Assembly: GCF_042854845.1 (NCBI RefSeq)
Contig: NZ_AP031498.1
Span: 2,046,001 to 2,110,000, forward strand
Direction: 5' to 3'
DNA length: 64,000 nt
Origin: Maricurvus nonylphenolicus
Lineage (GTDB): Bacteria; Pseudomonadota; Gammaproteobacteria; Pseudomonadales; Cellvibrionaceae
In this document: one piece after another, positions 17,734 through 27,450 of the stretch
Layout of the letters: the number at the start of each line of letters is the position of its first letter
How positions within the stretch are numbered: the first letter of the stretch is position 1
The notes under the pieces: model-generated
The model's database searches: none
Seen by the model: only the letters and a program-made list of their open reading frames with translations
What the model was told of the DNA's origin: nothing
Position numbers and translations under genes: made by a program

Positions 17734-20055
17734 ATGAGCATGAATCGCTATAAAATGGTTCCTTTGGCTGCCGCCATATGTACCGCCACAGTTACCGCCA
17801 TTACTGCCCCTGTAACAATGGCTGATGAATTTACCCTGGAAGAAATTATCGTTACGGCAACCAAGCGTGCCACCAACCTGCAAGACACCCCAGTAACGGT
17901 TAACGCCTTTGACAGTAACACCATTCAAGATGCAGGTATTAACAACGCCGGTGATCTGGCCAATTCAACCCCCAGCCTGAGTGTTAGTGCCAACACCAGT
18001 CCCTTTACCGCACGGTTAACCATTCGTGGTATTGGCACAGCACAGACGGATCCAGCGCTTGAGCCCTCTGTGGGGATGTTTGTCGATGGTGTTTATATCG
18101 GCCGCTCAGGCCTTGGTATGTCGGATATGACGGATATTGAGCGTATAGAAGTGCTGCAGGGCCCACAAGGTACCCTGTACGGTAAAAATACCAATGCCGG
18201 TGCGATCAGTATTACGACCAAAACACCCAATATGGAAGAGTACGAAGGCTATGTAGAAACCTCTTTTGGCAACTACGACATGAAAAAAATCACCGTGGCG
18301 GCTAGCGGCCCGATTACCAATACTTTGGGTTTTCGCCTGTCGGGCAACGTGAATCAACAGGACGGTTACCTGGAGAATGCAACCGGTAATGACGACAACG
18401 GTGCCGATGACTGGAACATGATTGGTAAACTCTTGTGGCAACCTACGGATGAGTTGAGCATCCAACTCAATCTTAGCCATATCGAGCGTGATACCGACTG
18501 CTGCGGTTCTGATCCTTTACATTCCACGACCGTACAAAATGAACTGGCCAGTCAAGGTCTGACGGTTCTGAAAAACGACAACAAGGATTACAAAATTTCC
18601 AATAATGTCGACACGGCGTTTGAACTGGAAGCGGATGCTGCCGCATTAATTGTGGATTATGATCTGGACATGGGCAGCATTAAATCCATTACCTCGTGGG
18701 ATGATTATGAATACACCAGTACCTACGATGCGGATCAAAGTCAGCTGGATATTTTGACGGTCACCAATGAGTATAACGCCGGCGATAGCTTTTCTCAGGA
18801 GTTCCGTTTCTCTTCTGCTACCGATGGCGATATCGACTATCAAGCAGGTATTTTTTACTACGAACAAACCACGCAGCGTGGTGATGGTAACTCCATCGTA
18901 GAAATTGGTGATGATTTTAATACCGTAGGCTCTCAAGTGTTGGGCCTGCCTTCAGCCTTACTGGGCCTGATGGCCCAGCCGGGAGACAACGCGTCTTCCA
19001 AGCATGTTTGGGAGACACAAACGCTGGCCGTCTTTGGTCAAGCTACCTGGCACGCCACCGATAGATTACACATTACCGCAGGCTTGCGTTGGACCGATGA
19101 AGAGAAGGAGGCAGATTTATTCTCCGAAACCTCCAGCACGGCTCCAGGGTATTTACCGGCAAACTTCTTTGGCCCAGGCACGCCTCCGGTAGATTTAACA
19201 ACCATTCCCGCCAACCTGCTGGGGCCAGGCGTTCCGTCCTCCGACGTTGCACTTTCCAGAATTATCGATGGCATTTTTACCCCTGTTGATGCCAAACTGA
19301 ACCGCCGCTCCATCAACAAAGACTGGTTGCTGAATGTCAGCTATGACCTGAACGAAGACACGATGGTGTTTGCCAGTGCTTCAACAGGCTCAAAGTCTGG
19401 TGGTTTTAATGGCGTGAACGGTGCAGTCGATGACCGCGAGTTTGACGATGAAAAAACCCGCAGTTACGAGCTGGGTATTAAAACGACACTACTCGATAGC
19501 CGCCTGCGTGTTAACGCGTCTGCTTTCCTGACAGAAGTTGATAATTACCAGCAACTACTGCAACTGGATACCGGTGCCGGTACCACCGTTAGAAACGAAG
19601 GTGCATTGGAAGTTAATGGTATTGATTTAAATATTGATGCCTTGCCTCTGCCTAACCTGACCCTGTCTGCCGGTTTACTCTACCTGAACAAGTATGAAGT
19701 TACCGAGGGTGATGCAAAAGGTGATGAGCTGATACATAGTGCTGAACTCAGCGGTAACCTCGCTGCTACCTATACGTTACCTGTCGCTGATGGTACGGCC
19801 TACGCACGCTTCGATTACTCGTTCAAAGGCGATCACCTCACCGTTGTAGCCAGTGATTACGAGCAGGACATTGAAAATATCAACCTGAAAATGGGCTGGC
19901 GCAACGATAACTGGAACATCTCCGTTTGGGGTAAAAACCTGAAAGATGAAGCCTATGCCGGTGTTGCAACCAACCCCATCGTGTTTACAGGCTCCTCTGC
20001 CTACTTCCTGGCGCCACCGCGCACCTATGGGGTAACGGCACGATATGATTTCTAA
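17734..20055 (+). CDS. TonB-dependent receptor
   Basis: 773 residues, complete. Signal peptide to about residue 31 (AITAPVTMA), TonB-box-like EEIIVTATKRATN, plug with RIEVLQGPQGTLYGKNTNAG near residue 140, barrel, and an aromatic C-terminus (YGVTARYDF) needed for membrane insertion. The short plug-to-barrel spacing and STGSKSGGFNG region fit the receptors for hydrophobic or aromatic compounds common in sphingomonads and marine gammaproteobacteria. CCGGAG directly before the ATG. A terminator follows at 20087. Divergent AraC regulator upstream. Confidence 0.95.
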   Translation: MSMNRYKMVPLAAAICTATVTAITAPVTMADEFTLEEIIVTATKRATNLQDTPVTVNAFDSNTIQDAGINNAGDLANSTPSLSVSANTSPFTARLTIRGIGTAQTDPALEPSVGMFVDGVYIGRSGLGMSDMTDIERIEVLQGPQGTLYGKNTNAGAISITTKTPNMEEYEGYVETSFGNYDMKKITVAASGPITNTLGFRLSGNVNQQDGYLENATGNDDNGADDWNMIGKLLWQPTDELSIQLNLSHIERDTDCCGSDPLHSTTVQNELASQGLTVLKNDNKDYKISNNVDTAFELEADAAALIVDYDLDMGSIKSITSWDDYEYTSTYDADQSQLDILTVTNEYNAGDSFSQEFRFSSATDGDIDYQAGIFYYEQTTQRGDGNSIVEIGDDFNTVGSQVLGLPSALLGLMAQPGDNASSKHVWETQTLAVFGQATWHATDRLHITAGLRWTDEEKEADLFSETSSTAPGYLPANFFGPGTPPVDLTTIPANLLGPGVPSSDVALSRIIDGIFTPVDAKLNRRSINKDWLLNVSYDLNEDTMVFASASTGSKSGGFNGVNGAVDDREFDDEKTRSYELGIKTTLLDSRLRVNASAFLTEVDNYQQLLQLDTGAGTTVRNEGALEVNGIDLNIDALPLPNLTLSAGLLYLNKYEVTEGDAKGDELIHSAELSGNLAATYTLPVADGTAYARFDYSFKGDHLTVVASDYEQDIENINLKMGWRNDNWNISVWGKNLKDEAYAGVATNPIVFTGSSAYFLAPPRTYGVTARYDF

Positions 20056-20086
20056 CCCTATGTCGTGCTGCTAGTAAGTACGAGAG

Positions 20087-20112
20087 TCCGCACAGCAATG
20101 TGCGGGCTTTTT
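20087..20112 (+). terminator. Rho-independent terminator of the TonB receptor
   Basis: TCCGCACA-GCAA-TGTGCGGG followed by CTTTTT: an 8-base GC-rich stem, 4-base loop and U-run, 32 bases past the stop. Confidence 0.9.
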
Positions 20113-20254
20113 GGTATCTCATTATTCTGAGAATAATGACTAGAAAAACGGTAATTCTAACGTTTTCTGGTGCTCTAATTAGTGTGAAACTAAATCCATT
20201 GATATGGCGGCCGCCCGACAGGTGGTTTACCAACAGATGGCTTAAAGGTGTTAA

Positions 20255-21010
20255 ATGACTGATATTAAACTGTACGGCTATTCAACCAGCCCTTATGTGC
20301 GCAAGGTAGCCTGTTGTCTCTACTACAAAGATCTTCCGTTTGAGTTTGTTCCCGTAAACCCAATAAATTCCAAAGAGATCGGCTTTACCGGTCAAACCCA
20401 GGTTCCCGTTTTGCAGATTGGCGATGAGTGGCGCACTGACTCTACACCGCTGGCGATATGGTTAGACGAATTGTTTCCTCAAAATCCGTTGATGGGGAAC
20501 ACTCCGGAGGAAAAAGAAAGCATATTAGCGCTGGATTCCTGGGTAACCAATAGCCTCATTTTGGCAGGCTTTCGTGGGGCTTATGAAGGCGAGATGAACG
20601 CAGCGTTTCGACACCGTGCATGGCGACTCGCCTCAATTGTTAGCAGCCAGACGCCTTTACCCGATGAAATTCGCAACGCCTGGCCAGACCTACTGAAAGC
20701 GGCGCCTTTTATTAAGCATATGATGTGTCATGTAGACACTTCAGAATCCTTAGCTGACATGAAAGTGCGTATTGCCATGCAGTTGATTGAGAATCTACAG
20801 GGTGGCCCATTCTTTGGCGGCCGTGAAGAACCATCATTAGTAGATTTTGCCATATTCCCGCAGGTTGTATTTCCCTACATGGTGGGAATGGATGAGGATT
20901 TATTGATTAGGCACGACCCCTCTTTAAATCAGTGGCTCAATAACATGAAACCCTTGATGCCAAAGAATCCATTGCTTGTGCCAGATTTTATGATCATCAA
21001 TTCGTTGTAA
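20255..21010 (+). CDS. Glutathione S-transferase family protein
   Basis: 251 residues. Thioredoxin-like N-terminal domain (LYGYSTSPYVRKVACCLYY; QTQVPVLQIGDEWRTDSTPL with the cis-Pro) and a helical C-terminal domain. The CCLYY position suggests an omega/beta-like Cys or Ser active site. It overlaps the next gene by one base (TAATG), so the two are translationally coupled. Confidence 0.88.
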   Translation: MTDIKLYGYSTSPYVRKVACCLYYKDLPFEFVPVNPINSKEIGFTGQTQVPVLQIGDEWRTDSTPLAIWLDELFPQNPLMGNTPEEKESILALDSWVTNSLILAGFRGAYEGEMNAAFRHRAWRLASIVSSQTPLPDEIRNAWPDLLKAAPFIKHMMCHVDTSESLADMKVRIAMQLIENLQGGPFFGGREEPSLVDFAIFPQVVFPYMVGMDEDLLIRHDPSLNQWLNNMKPLMPKNPLLVPDFMIINSL

Positions 21011-21909
21011 TGCTATCTAGGGCTGCTACTGCTGTCATGACTACAATCAAACAACCCACACTTGAGAACCTGTCTGATCTCACTAGCGTTGCTATTGAGA
21101 ATGTCTATACCGCCACGGCCCTGGCCAAGCAAGGCTATTCACAAGCGTTGCGAGAACAGTTAGACAGCCATGACGCCTGGACTCGCGGTTGGTTCTCTGA
21201 AGGCATTGCCCAGGGGCTTTATTTTCACGATTTAAAAAAAGACAATGATTTTGAGGATTGCCTTAAGTATATCGAAGACGGGTTACCTCAAGACTGTAAG
21301 GGTACTGCCTACGCTGGCTTCGGATTGGCCATTGCCCATACAGGGGTATTTTCTGAATCCTTCTACAACAAGCTGAATTCAGACGAGCGCTTCTGGGTTT
21401 TTGATGGTCTCGGTTTTTACAAACTGATGGTTGCAGAGAAACCCAGGCATGAAAGTCTGGATGTTCCTGAATTTGTCGACGAAGACTCGGAGCGCGTCAA
21501 CGCATTTTATGCTGGGGTAGGAAGAGCTCTGTGGTTTTCAATTGGCGAAAAGAACATTGATACAGTGGTAGACGCTATACAGAGCTTTCCTGAAGACCAG
21601 CAAGGACCGATCTGGCGCGGAGTTGGCTTTGTAAGCACCTACGCTGGCGGGAATCACGCGGCATTGGCAGAGCTCAAAGCGCGTTCAGGTAATCATATTG
21701 AGCACGTAAAAATTGGTTGTATTATTGCGATATTAGGCCAGGGACATGCCATGGTGGCACACCGCGAAACAGCTGCGCAGACTTATCTGGGCAAAGGCAT
21801 AGACGAAATCACAGAGAAAACGGCGTCATTGCGGGACCAAAATCAATCGGTTCGGCTAAAGCCAACATCCGCTGAATGGGGCGCAAAAGTTCAGGCGCTT
21901 TTGAAGTAG
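21010..21909 (+). CDS. Helical-repeat protein, DUF1702-like
   Basis: 299 residues of repeated glycine-punctuated helices: WFSEGIAQGLYF, GTAYAGFGLAIAH, VFDGLGFYKLMV, AFYAGVGRALWF, PIWRGVGFVSTYAGG. The pattern resembles DUF1702 proteins, whose role is unknown; the assignment is tentative. It starts within the stop codon of the GST gene. Met10 (21037) is another possible start. Confidence 0.65.
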   Translation: MLSRAATAVMTTIKQPTLENLSDLTSVAIENVYTATALAKQGYSQALREQLDSHDAWTRGWFSEGIAQGLYFHDLKKDNDFEDCLKYIEDGLPQDCKGTAYAGFGLAIAHTGVFSESFYNKLNSDERFWVFDGLGFYKLMVAEKPRHESLDVPEFVDEDSERVNAFYAGVGRALWFSIGEKNIDTVVDAIQSFPEDQQGPIWRGVGFVSTYAGGNHAALAELKARSGNHIEHVKIGCIIAILGQGHAMVAHRETAAQTYLGKGIDEITEKTASLRDQNQSVRLKPTSAEWGAKVQALLK

Positions 21910-21930
21910 TGATCAACTTCTGGCAATTTC

Positions 21931-21963
21931 TGGGGTCAGGCAACTTCTGGGGTCAGACCCCAT
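21931..21963. repeat. GGGGTCAG repeat, two copies
   Basis: TGGGGTCAG at 21931-21939 and again at 21949-21957, the second continuing to the palindrome TGGGGTCAGACCCCA (21949-21963). Sits between convergent gene ends, like the copy at 16511. Confidence 0.75.
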
Positions 21964-21966
21964 CAA

Positions 21967-22986
21967 TCATTTTGTTTCTAAAAGAGATTTCCGCACTGAA
22001 CTTGGAGAAACTCCGCACCATCTTCGATAGCTGCGAGTAAAGGCGCTAAGGCTTTTGTAACCCAGCAGAGCGGCGATATCCGTTAGGCTATAGTGAGTGC
22101 TTTTTAGATATTGATCGGCATGAGTTAGTCGCACAGAATCGAGTAATGCTTTGAAGGAGGTCGAGGAGGCGCTCAAATGTCGATGTAACGTTCTTGCCGA
22201 ATACCCCATTGATCTAGCGACCATTTTCATATCAGCTTTGCCGCTCGGTAAGGATAAGGCGATTACTTTACTGACTTGGTTGACAATATTTCCTTGTGAC
22301 TCGACTAGAGTATTTATCCTTTTTGTTATTGCTTCTTCAGTTGCCTCGTATGGCTCCTGCATGAATGGGCTGGTAAGGGTTAAGCGTAATTGATCTGTAC
22401 CAAATGCCACCGGGCATTCGAAGAAATGCATAAAGTTCTTGACTTGAGCTTCACTGGGTTCTGGGTAAGCAATAAAACATCCCCGTAACGCATATTTCCT
22501 TCCTATTAGTTCTCTTACCACTTTTGTGGTGCTGGCAAGCAAGTAATTCTGAAACTGTGGGCGTTGGTAGAGATCAGGTAAATAACAATTGAAATTTATC
22601 TCAACCAGATGCTCGCTCTCAGTGGTTTGTATCTCAATACCAGAAACGATAAGTTGAAGGTATTGAAAAATGACATTCAATGCTTCTTCAATGGTCTTGC
22701 AGTCATAAAGCATGATACTCAGTGGCCCAAGAATAGTGATGTCTTGTCGTTGAGCCAGGGCCAAGGCGACTTCAGGAAAATCTAATTCACGTTCGGTGAT
22801 CTCTAATAGTCGAATGAATCGATCAAAGGGAATGAGCCTGTTTTCTTCAGTAAACACTTCTTTCGGTAAATCCGCCAATTTACAAAGCTCGACCAAGTTA
22901 CCACGACGGGATAAGACAAGTTCCACGAACTGATTTAAAAAACTATTGCTTACATAAGGGCTGCTGTGTAGCGACCTGTTAGTCAT
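21967..22986 (-). CDS. AraC family regulator (arabinose-binding-domain type)
   Basis: 339 residues. N-terminal domain of the OruR/ArgR-like AraC subgroup (DRFIRLLEITERELDFPEVA) and C-terminal double helix-turn-helix: ADMKMVARSMGYSARTLHRH, then YSLTDIAALLGYKSLSAFTR. Divergent from the molybdopterin oxidoreductase gene, with direct repeats in the shared space that suit an AraC protein. Probably that gene's activator. Confidence 0.94.
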   Translation of the reverse strand: MTNRSLHSSPYVSNSFLNQFVELVLSRRGNLVELCKLADLPKEVFTEENRLIPFDRFIRLLEITERELDFPEVALALAQRQDITILGPLSIMLYDCKTIEEALNVIFQYLQLIVSGIEIQTTESEHLVEINFNCYLPDLYQRPQFQNYLLASTTKVVRELIGRKYALRGCFIAYPEPSEAQVKNFMHFFECPVAFGTDQLRLTLTSPFMQEPYEATEEAITKRINTLVESQGNIVNQVSKVIALSLPSGKADMKMVARSMGYSARTLHRHLSASSTSFKALLDSVRLTHADQYLKSTHYSLTDIAALLGYKSLSAFTRSYRRWCGVSPSSVRKSLLETK

Positions 22987-23041
22987 TTTTGTTATATCCG
23001 AATCAAGTGTCGTTAATGATTCAGTCTATATCCTGAGGCTG

Positions 23042-23072
23042 CAAATGGTAAGTAATTGGCAACAAATGGTAA
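23042..23072 (+). promoter_or_regulatory. AraC-type direct repeats before the molybdoenzyme
   Basis: CAAATGGTAA occurs at 23042-23051 and 23063-23072. The 21-base offset equals two helical turns, the spacing at which an AraC dimer reads both copies on one face. About 100 bases before the enzyme start. Confidence 0.65.
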
Positions 23073-23173
23073 ATGAATGCCTCCTTAATTGAATATCGTT
23101 AATCATCTTTTGAAAGAAAGCCTTGTTTAGCGGCTATTTTATATCGATAAAAAGTAAGAATTAGGGAGCTAAA

Positions 23174-25348
23174 ATGGAAAGAAAACATGTCAATTGTGCA
23201 ACTTGCGATATTGCCTGTCAGCTCGTTGCAACCAGAGATGGAGAGGGGCGTTATTCCCTGGAGGGGGATTATGATAATCCATTGGCCCCAGGTGCTATCT
23301 GTGCAAAAGGGAAACTGGCTCATGAAATCTTTGAGCATCCCAACAGGCTGACCCAGCCACTTAAGCGAGTGGGGGAGCGCGGAGGTGGTCAATGGGAGCC
23401 CATTAGCTGGGATCAGGCCATGGATGAAATCGCCGCAAAACTATCGGATGTTGTTAATAAATATGGCCCCGAATCCCTTGTGGTGAGTAGCGGCCCCTGG
23501 AATTGTTCAACTGAATCCGGCATGACAAGGCGCTTCATGAATCTTCTTGGCACGCCTAATTATATTTCTCCAGTGGCCCTGTGCCTTGGTAATACCGCGG
23601 CAGTCCATCGACTCACCTATGGATGGTTGCCTGCGCCAGATTATGAGCACACTGAATGTATCGTGTTATTTGGTCATAACCCTCATAAGCAGTCTTGGGT
23701 TATGGAATACATTCGAATCAGGTTAGCTCAGGAGAGAGGTGCAAAACTTATCGTTCTTGATCCGCGTCAAAGTCAAAGTGCCGATCGAAGCGATATTCAC
23801 TTGCCTTTAAGGTTAGGTACAGATGCAGCCATGTGCTTAGGCTGGATAAATGTAATTATTACCGAGGAGCTTTACGATAAAGCATTTGTTGAGAAATGGA
23901 CTGTGGGGTTTGAGCAACTTAAGGAACGAGTACTAAATGATTACAGCTTGGAGAAGGTGGCTGCAATAACCGGAGTGGATGAGGACTCCATTCGGCAAGC
24001 CGCACGCATGTATGCAAATGCAAAAAGTGCAGTGATTCCATGGTCCCCGATCACGGATCAGCAAAACAGTAGCACTTCCGCGATTCGGGCGCAGTCCATC
24101 TTACGCGCACTCACTGGAAATCTGGATGTGCCTGGTGGTGACTTACTCATGGGCATCAATCCTGATATTGTCGCCGAATCTGCATTGGAATTACATGAGC
24201 AACTGCCATTAGAGCAAAAAGAGAAACAATTTGGATTTAATGAGCACCCCGTATTTACATACAATGCCACTGAAAAGTTACGCAAGCCCTCCTTACGGGT
24301 TTGGGGTACTGAATACCCAAACCAGGTTAAAGGGACTTGTATGGCGGTTCCGTCGCCCACTTTTAGAGCGATGGCTTACGGTGATCCATATCCTGCGAAA
24401 GCCTTTATTTCGATAGCCAACAATGCGCTTCAGGGATACGCCAACCAAAAATTGATTCATGACGCACTGATGAACCAGGATTTGGTGGTTTGTCATGAAC
24501 TCTTTATGACCCCTACAGCCAGTTTGTCCGACTATGTTCTTCCGGGGGATACCTGGATGGAGCGGCCTAATCTTCATGATGCCTTTGAATGGTTCTCATT
24601 GGTTCAATCTTCCCAGCAGTTATACGAGCCTGTGGCTGAGTGTAAGAACATTTATTTCTTTTGGCATGAATTGGCAAAAAGAATGGGCATGGAAGACTAC
24701 TTTCCCTGGAAGGATTTAACTGAACTTTATGATTATCGATTGGCCCATACAGGGTTAACGCTAGAGCAGTTCCAGGGAAAATATAAGATCAAAATCGCTG
24801 AAGTAAAGTACTATAAATACCAAGAAACAGGCTTTGCGACGCCAAGCGGTAAGGTAGAGCTTTATTCTTCTATGCTTGACGATTGGGGGCTAGATCCCCT
24901 CCCTTATCATCGAAACTCCCCGGAACCCTGCCAAACCTATCCGTTAAAAATGTTTGTAGGGGTACGTGAACCTCAATTTTTCCAATCTGGCCAACGTCAC
25001 GTAAAAGCTCTGCGAAAATCCAATAAAAATCCCAAAATATTTGTATCTGCTAATACCGCGAGTAACTATGCACTAGTAGATCAGGGGTGGGCAAAAATTG
25101 AAACAATCAATGGGCGAATACGCATGCAAGTAATGATTCGAGAGGATATGCCTGATGGCCTGGTGCGTGTTCCTCACGGGTGGTGGTTGCCTGAACACGA
25201 TGATCTGGGTATTTGGGAGCATGCAGATGGAATTCTTGCGCCAGATACTGAGGAGTATTTAGATCGAGAACAGGGTATACCGCATTTGAAGGGGATCCCA
25301 TGCAGGGTTTCGCCTATCAAGTCAGCGACCAGTTGGGAGGCGTTATGA
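23174..25348 (+). CDS. Molybdopterin (bis-MGD) oxidoreductase
   Basis: 724 residues of the DMSO-reductase/formate-dehydrogenase superfamily. An N-terminal iron-sulfur motif has Cys at about 8, 11, 15 and 43 (NCATCDIACQL, GAICAKGKL). Cofactor regions: VVSSGPWNCSTESGM, LVVCHELFMTPTASLSDYVL, and the C-terminal domain ending VRVPHGWWLPEH. No twin-arginine signal, so it is cytoplasmic. No electron-transfer or chaperone subunit is adjacent. Substrate unknown. It ends in ATGA shared with a 62-residue gene. Confidence 0.93.
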   Translation: MERKHVNCATCDIACQLVATRDGEGRYSLEGDYDNPLAPGAICAKGKLAHEIFEHPNRLTQPLKRVGERGGGQWEPISWDQAMDEIAAKLSDVVNKYGPESLVVSSGPWNCSTESGMTRRFMNLLGTPNYISPVALCLGNTAAVHRLTYGWLPAPDYEHTECIVLFGHNPHKQSWVMEYIRIRLAQERGAKLIVLDPRQSQSADRSDIHLPLRLGTDAAMCLGWINVIITEELYDKAFVEKWTVGFEQLKERVLNDYSLEKVAAITGVDEDSIRQAARMYANAKSAVIPWSPITDQQNSSTSAIRAQSILRALTGNLDVPGGDLLMGINPDIVAESALELHEQLPLEQKEKQFGFNEHPVFTYNATEKLRKPSLRVWGTEYPNQVKGTCMAVPSPTFRAMAYGDPYPAKAFISIANNALQGYANQKLIHDALMNQDLVVCHELFMTPTASLSDYVLPGDTWMERPNLHDAFEWFSLVQSSQQLYEPVAECKNIYFFWHELAKRMGMEDYFPWKDLTELYDYRLAHTGLTLEQFQGKYKIKIAEVKYYKYQETGFATPSGKVELYSSMLDDWGLDPLPYHRNSPEPCQTYPLKMFVGVREPQFFQSGQRHVKALRKSNKNPKIFVSANTASNYALVDQGWAKIETINGRIRMQVMIREDMPDGLVRVPHGWWLPEHDDLGIWEHADGILAPDTEEYLDREQGIPHLKGIPCRVSPIKSATSWEAL

Positions 25349-25533
25349 ATCGATATTTATCCGTAGCCAGAGCCCAGATAACCTTTTCGATTGGCCGATT
25401 CGTTCTTTTAAATCCCAAGGATCCAATTCGAAAGTTTATGGTGAAGACTGTTCTGTGGCTTATCAAAAAGCGAATGGGTAAAGATGCCTTGGACTTTCTC
25501 GAAAGTGAATCGACCAAGGATGATTCCTTTTGA
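25345..25533 (+). CDS. Small basic protein coupled to the molybdoenzyme
   Basis: 62 residues starting MNRYLSVARAQITFSIGRFV; the ATG overlaps the enzyme stop by 4 bases (ATGA). Basic, amphipathic, one hydrophobic stretch (KTVLWLIKKRM), acidic tail. I recognise no family. The coupling argues for a subunit or assembly factor made in step with the enzyme. Confidence 0.72.
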   Translation: MNRYLSVARAQITFSIGRFVLLNPKDPIRKFMVKTVLWLIKKRMGKDALDFLESESTKDDSF

Positions 25534-25553
25534 TCATGTTTTTAATAACTTCA

Positions 25554-25579
25554 GGGGTCAGACCCTAGGGTCTGACCCC
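25554..25579. repeat. GGGGTCAGACCC palindrome
   Basis: GGGGTCAGACCC-TA-GGGTCTGACCCC, perfect 12-base arms, between two convergent gene ends 63 bases apart. Confidence 0.8.
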
Positions 25580-25595
25580 ACGTTCTCACATCAAA

Positions 25596-26219
25596 CTAAG
25601 GCTTCTTAGATACCAGAAAAAGACTGTTCGCACGGCCATGGGTCCAGTGCTCCTGCGACTCAAAACCAGAAGCTTCCACAGCTTGTAACACAGTAGCTGC
25701 ATTCAGGAAGCTTACAAAGGGCGCCTTACCAAGCCACTGCATAACCGGGATCACAGGCCGCAGGAACCACATCTTGTCAGACAGGCAAACGGTGCTCGAA
25801 ATAAACAGTCCACCGGGCTTAAGCAGTCGATGAACTTTGGCAATCGCCGCCTGGTAGTCCGGCACTAGGTGCAACAGGTTTAATGCCAGCACCATATCGT
25901 AGCTGCCTTCGGCTTCTTGCAAATCCTCTACAGAGGCTTGCATAAAACGGATGTTATCGATGCCGGCAGCCTTCGCCTTGTCTCGGCCAATGGCGAGCAT
26001 TCCATCAGACACGTCCGTTGCCACTATCTCGCCAACATGGGGTGCATGTGCCAGCGCGGTCGAGCCCGTGCCACAGCCCAGCTCTAACACGCTCATGTCC
26101 GGCTGCATCAGTGCCTGAGTGGCAGCCAGCTTCTTTTCATAGCTTTCCGTATCGGCAATGGGGGACTGGCTATAGCGCAGCGCGATTCGGTCCCAGAATT
26201 CAGCTGAAGTCGCAGTCAT
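25596..26219 (-). CDS. Class I SAM-dependent methyltransferase
   Basis: 207 residues. SAM-binding VLELGCGTGSTALAH, then VATDVSDGML and the DMVLALNLLHLVPD motif IV region; LLKPGGLFISSTVCL follows as in UbiE-like methyltransferases. A small-molecule substrate is likely. Divergent from a LysR regulator with a dyad between them. Confidence 0.92.
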   Translation of the reverse strand: MTATSAEFWDRIALRYSQSPIADTESYEKKLAATQALMQPDMSVLELGCGTGSTALAHAPHVGEIVATDVSDGMLAIGRDKAKAAGIDNIRFMQASVEDLQEAEGSYDMVLALNLLHLVPDYQAAIAKVHRLLKPGGLFISSTVCLSDKMWFLRPVIPVMQWLGKAPFVSFLNAATVLQAVEASGFESQEHWTHGRANSLFLVSKKP

Positions 26220-26254
26220 GGTTGGATTCCCTGTTTGGTGGTCAATTCAAGATG

Positions 26255-26284
26255 TATGCTATTTGATCATACGCAGATAGCATA
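26255..26284. promoter_or_regulatory. Interrupted dyad between methyltransferase and LysR genes
   Basis: TATGCTAT (26255-26262) and ATAGCATA (26277-26284), perfect 8-base arms with 14 between. Candidate LysR site controlling both divergent genes. Confidence 0.5.
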
Positions 26285-26323
26285 TAGAATGCTTATTTAT
26301 GATGATTTGGTATACGTAAATAG

Positions 26324-27244
26324 ATGAACTGGAACGATATCGCATTCGATTGGAACCAGGTGAGGGCATTCCTGGCTGCCGCCGAAGAGGGCTCGCTGTC
26401 TGGCGCAGCCCGAGTTATGCAGCAAACCCAGCCCACCCTGAGCCGCCAGGTGACCAACCTAGAAGAGACACTGGGTGTAACCTTGTTCGAGCGGGGGCAC
26501 CGCAAGCTGCAACTCACCAGCGCAGGGATGGAGCTCCTTGAGCACGCCCGCCACATGGCAGCAGCGGCCAACAAAATATCTCTGGCTGCCAGCGGTCAAT
26601 CACAAGCCATCGAAGGGCGCGTGTGCATTACCGCCACTGAAATGATGGCCACTTATTACCTGCCACCCATGCTACGCAAACTGCGCGAGCTGGCCCCGGG
26701 CATTGTGGTTGAGGTAGTCGCATCGGATCAGGTACGCGACCTGATTCGCCGCGAGGCCGACATCGCCATCCGCCATGGCGAGCCCAACCAACCGAATCTT
26801 GTTGCTCGTCGAATAGGCAACTTAAGGGGGCGCATTTACGCGGCTAAACGTTTACTCGATGAAGTGGGTGTACCGCGTAACTTTGACGATCTTTCGGATA
26901 AGGATTTTATCGGTATTGATGATACCGAAGCATTGATCGCTAACCTGGCAGAGCAGGGCTTTAATCTTCGCATCGAACAATTTCGAGTCTTGGCGGCAAG
27001 TGGCAATTGCATGTTGCAACTTATTCGCGAAGGCCTGGGCTTTGGATTTTTACCCATGGACACCGGTAAGCTTTTTGATGACCTGGTGTGTGTCTTACCG
27101 GATCAATTTGACCCGGAAATCCCGGTTTGGTTGGTATCGCACCGCGAGTTATATACCAGCCGGCGGATACGGGTTGTGTATGATTTTATTGCAGAAGAGC
27201 TGCAGGGGTTAACGAAGCATGTAGCTTGTAACGGAAAAGCATAG
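26324..27244 (+). CDS. LysR family transcriptional regulator
   Basis: 306 residues: winged helix (VRAFLAAAEEGSLSGAARVM, QQTQPTLSRQVTNLEE) and an effector domain (GRVCITATEMMATYYLPPML). Divergent from the methyltransferase gene, its likely target. Confidence 0.94.
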   Translation: MNWNDIAFDWNQVRAFLAAAEEGSLSGAARVMQQTQPTLSRQVTNLEETLGVTLFERGHRKLQLTSAGMELLEHARHMAAAANKISLAASGQSQAIEGRVCITATEMMATYYLPPMLRKLRELAPGIVVEVVASDQVRDLIRREADIAIRHGEPNQPNLVARRIGNLRGRIYAAKRLLDEVGVPRNFDDLSDKDFIGIDDTEALIANLAEQGFNLRIEQFRVLAASGNCMLQLIREGLGFGFLPMDTGKLFDDLVCVLPDQFDPEIPVWLVSHRELYTSRRIRVVYDFIAEELQGLTKHVACNGKA

Positions 27245-27450
27245 AGGCTCAATCACTATGGGCTGCTCCTCAATCCTCTGCTGGACACTACCCGTGGTCA
27301 ATGAGATGCCTAGTTATAGCCCTTTTCCCTTTCCTTGATACTCCTTGCTTTATTCCCCCAGTACTATACCCTGACGGAAGAAACTTCCACGTTTTGTCAT
27401 TTATCTATCCTTCGGTAGCTGGCTCAGCGCTTACGCATTAGGACCAGGCT

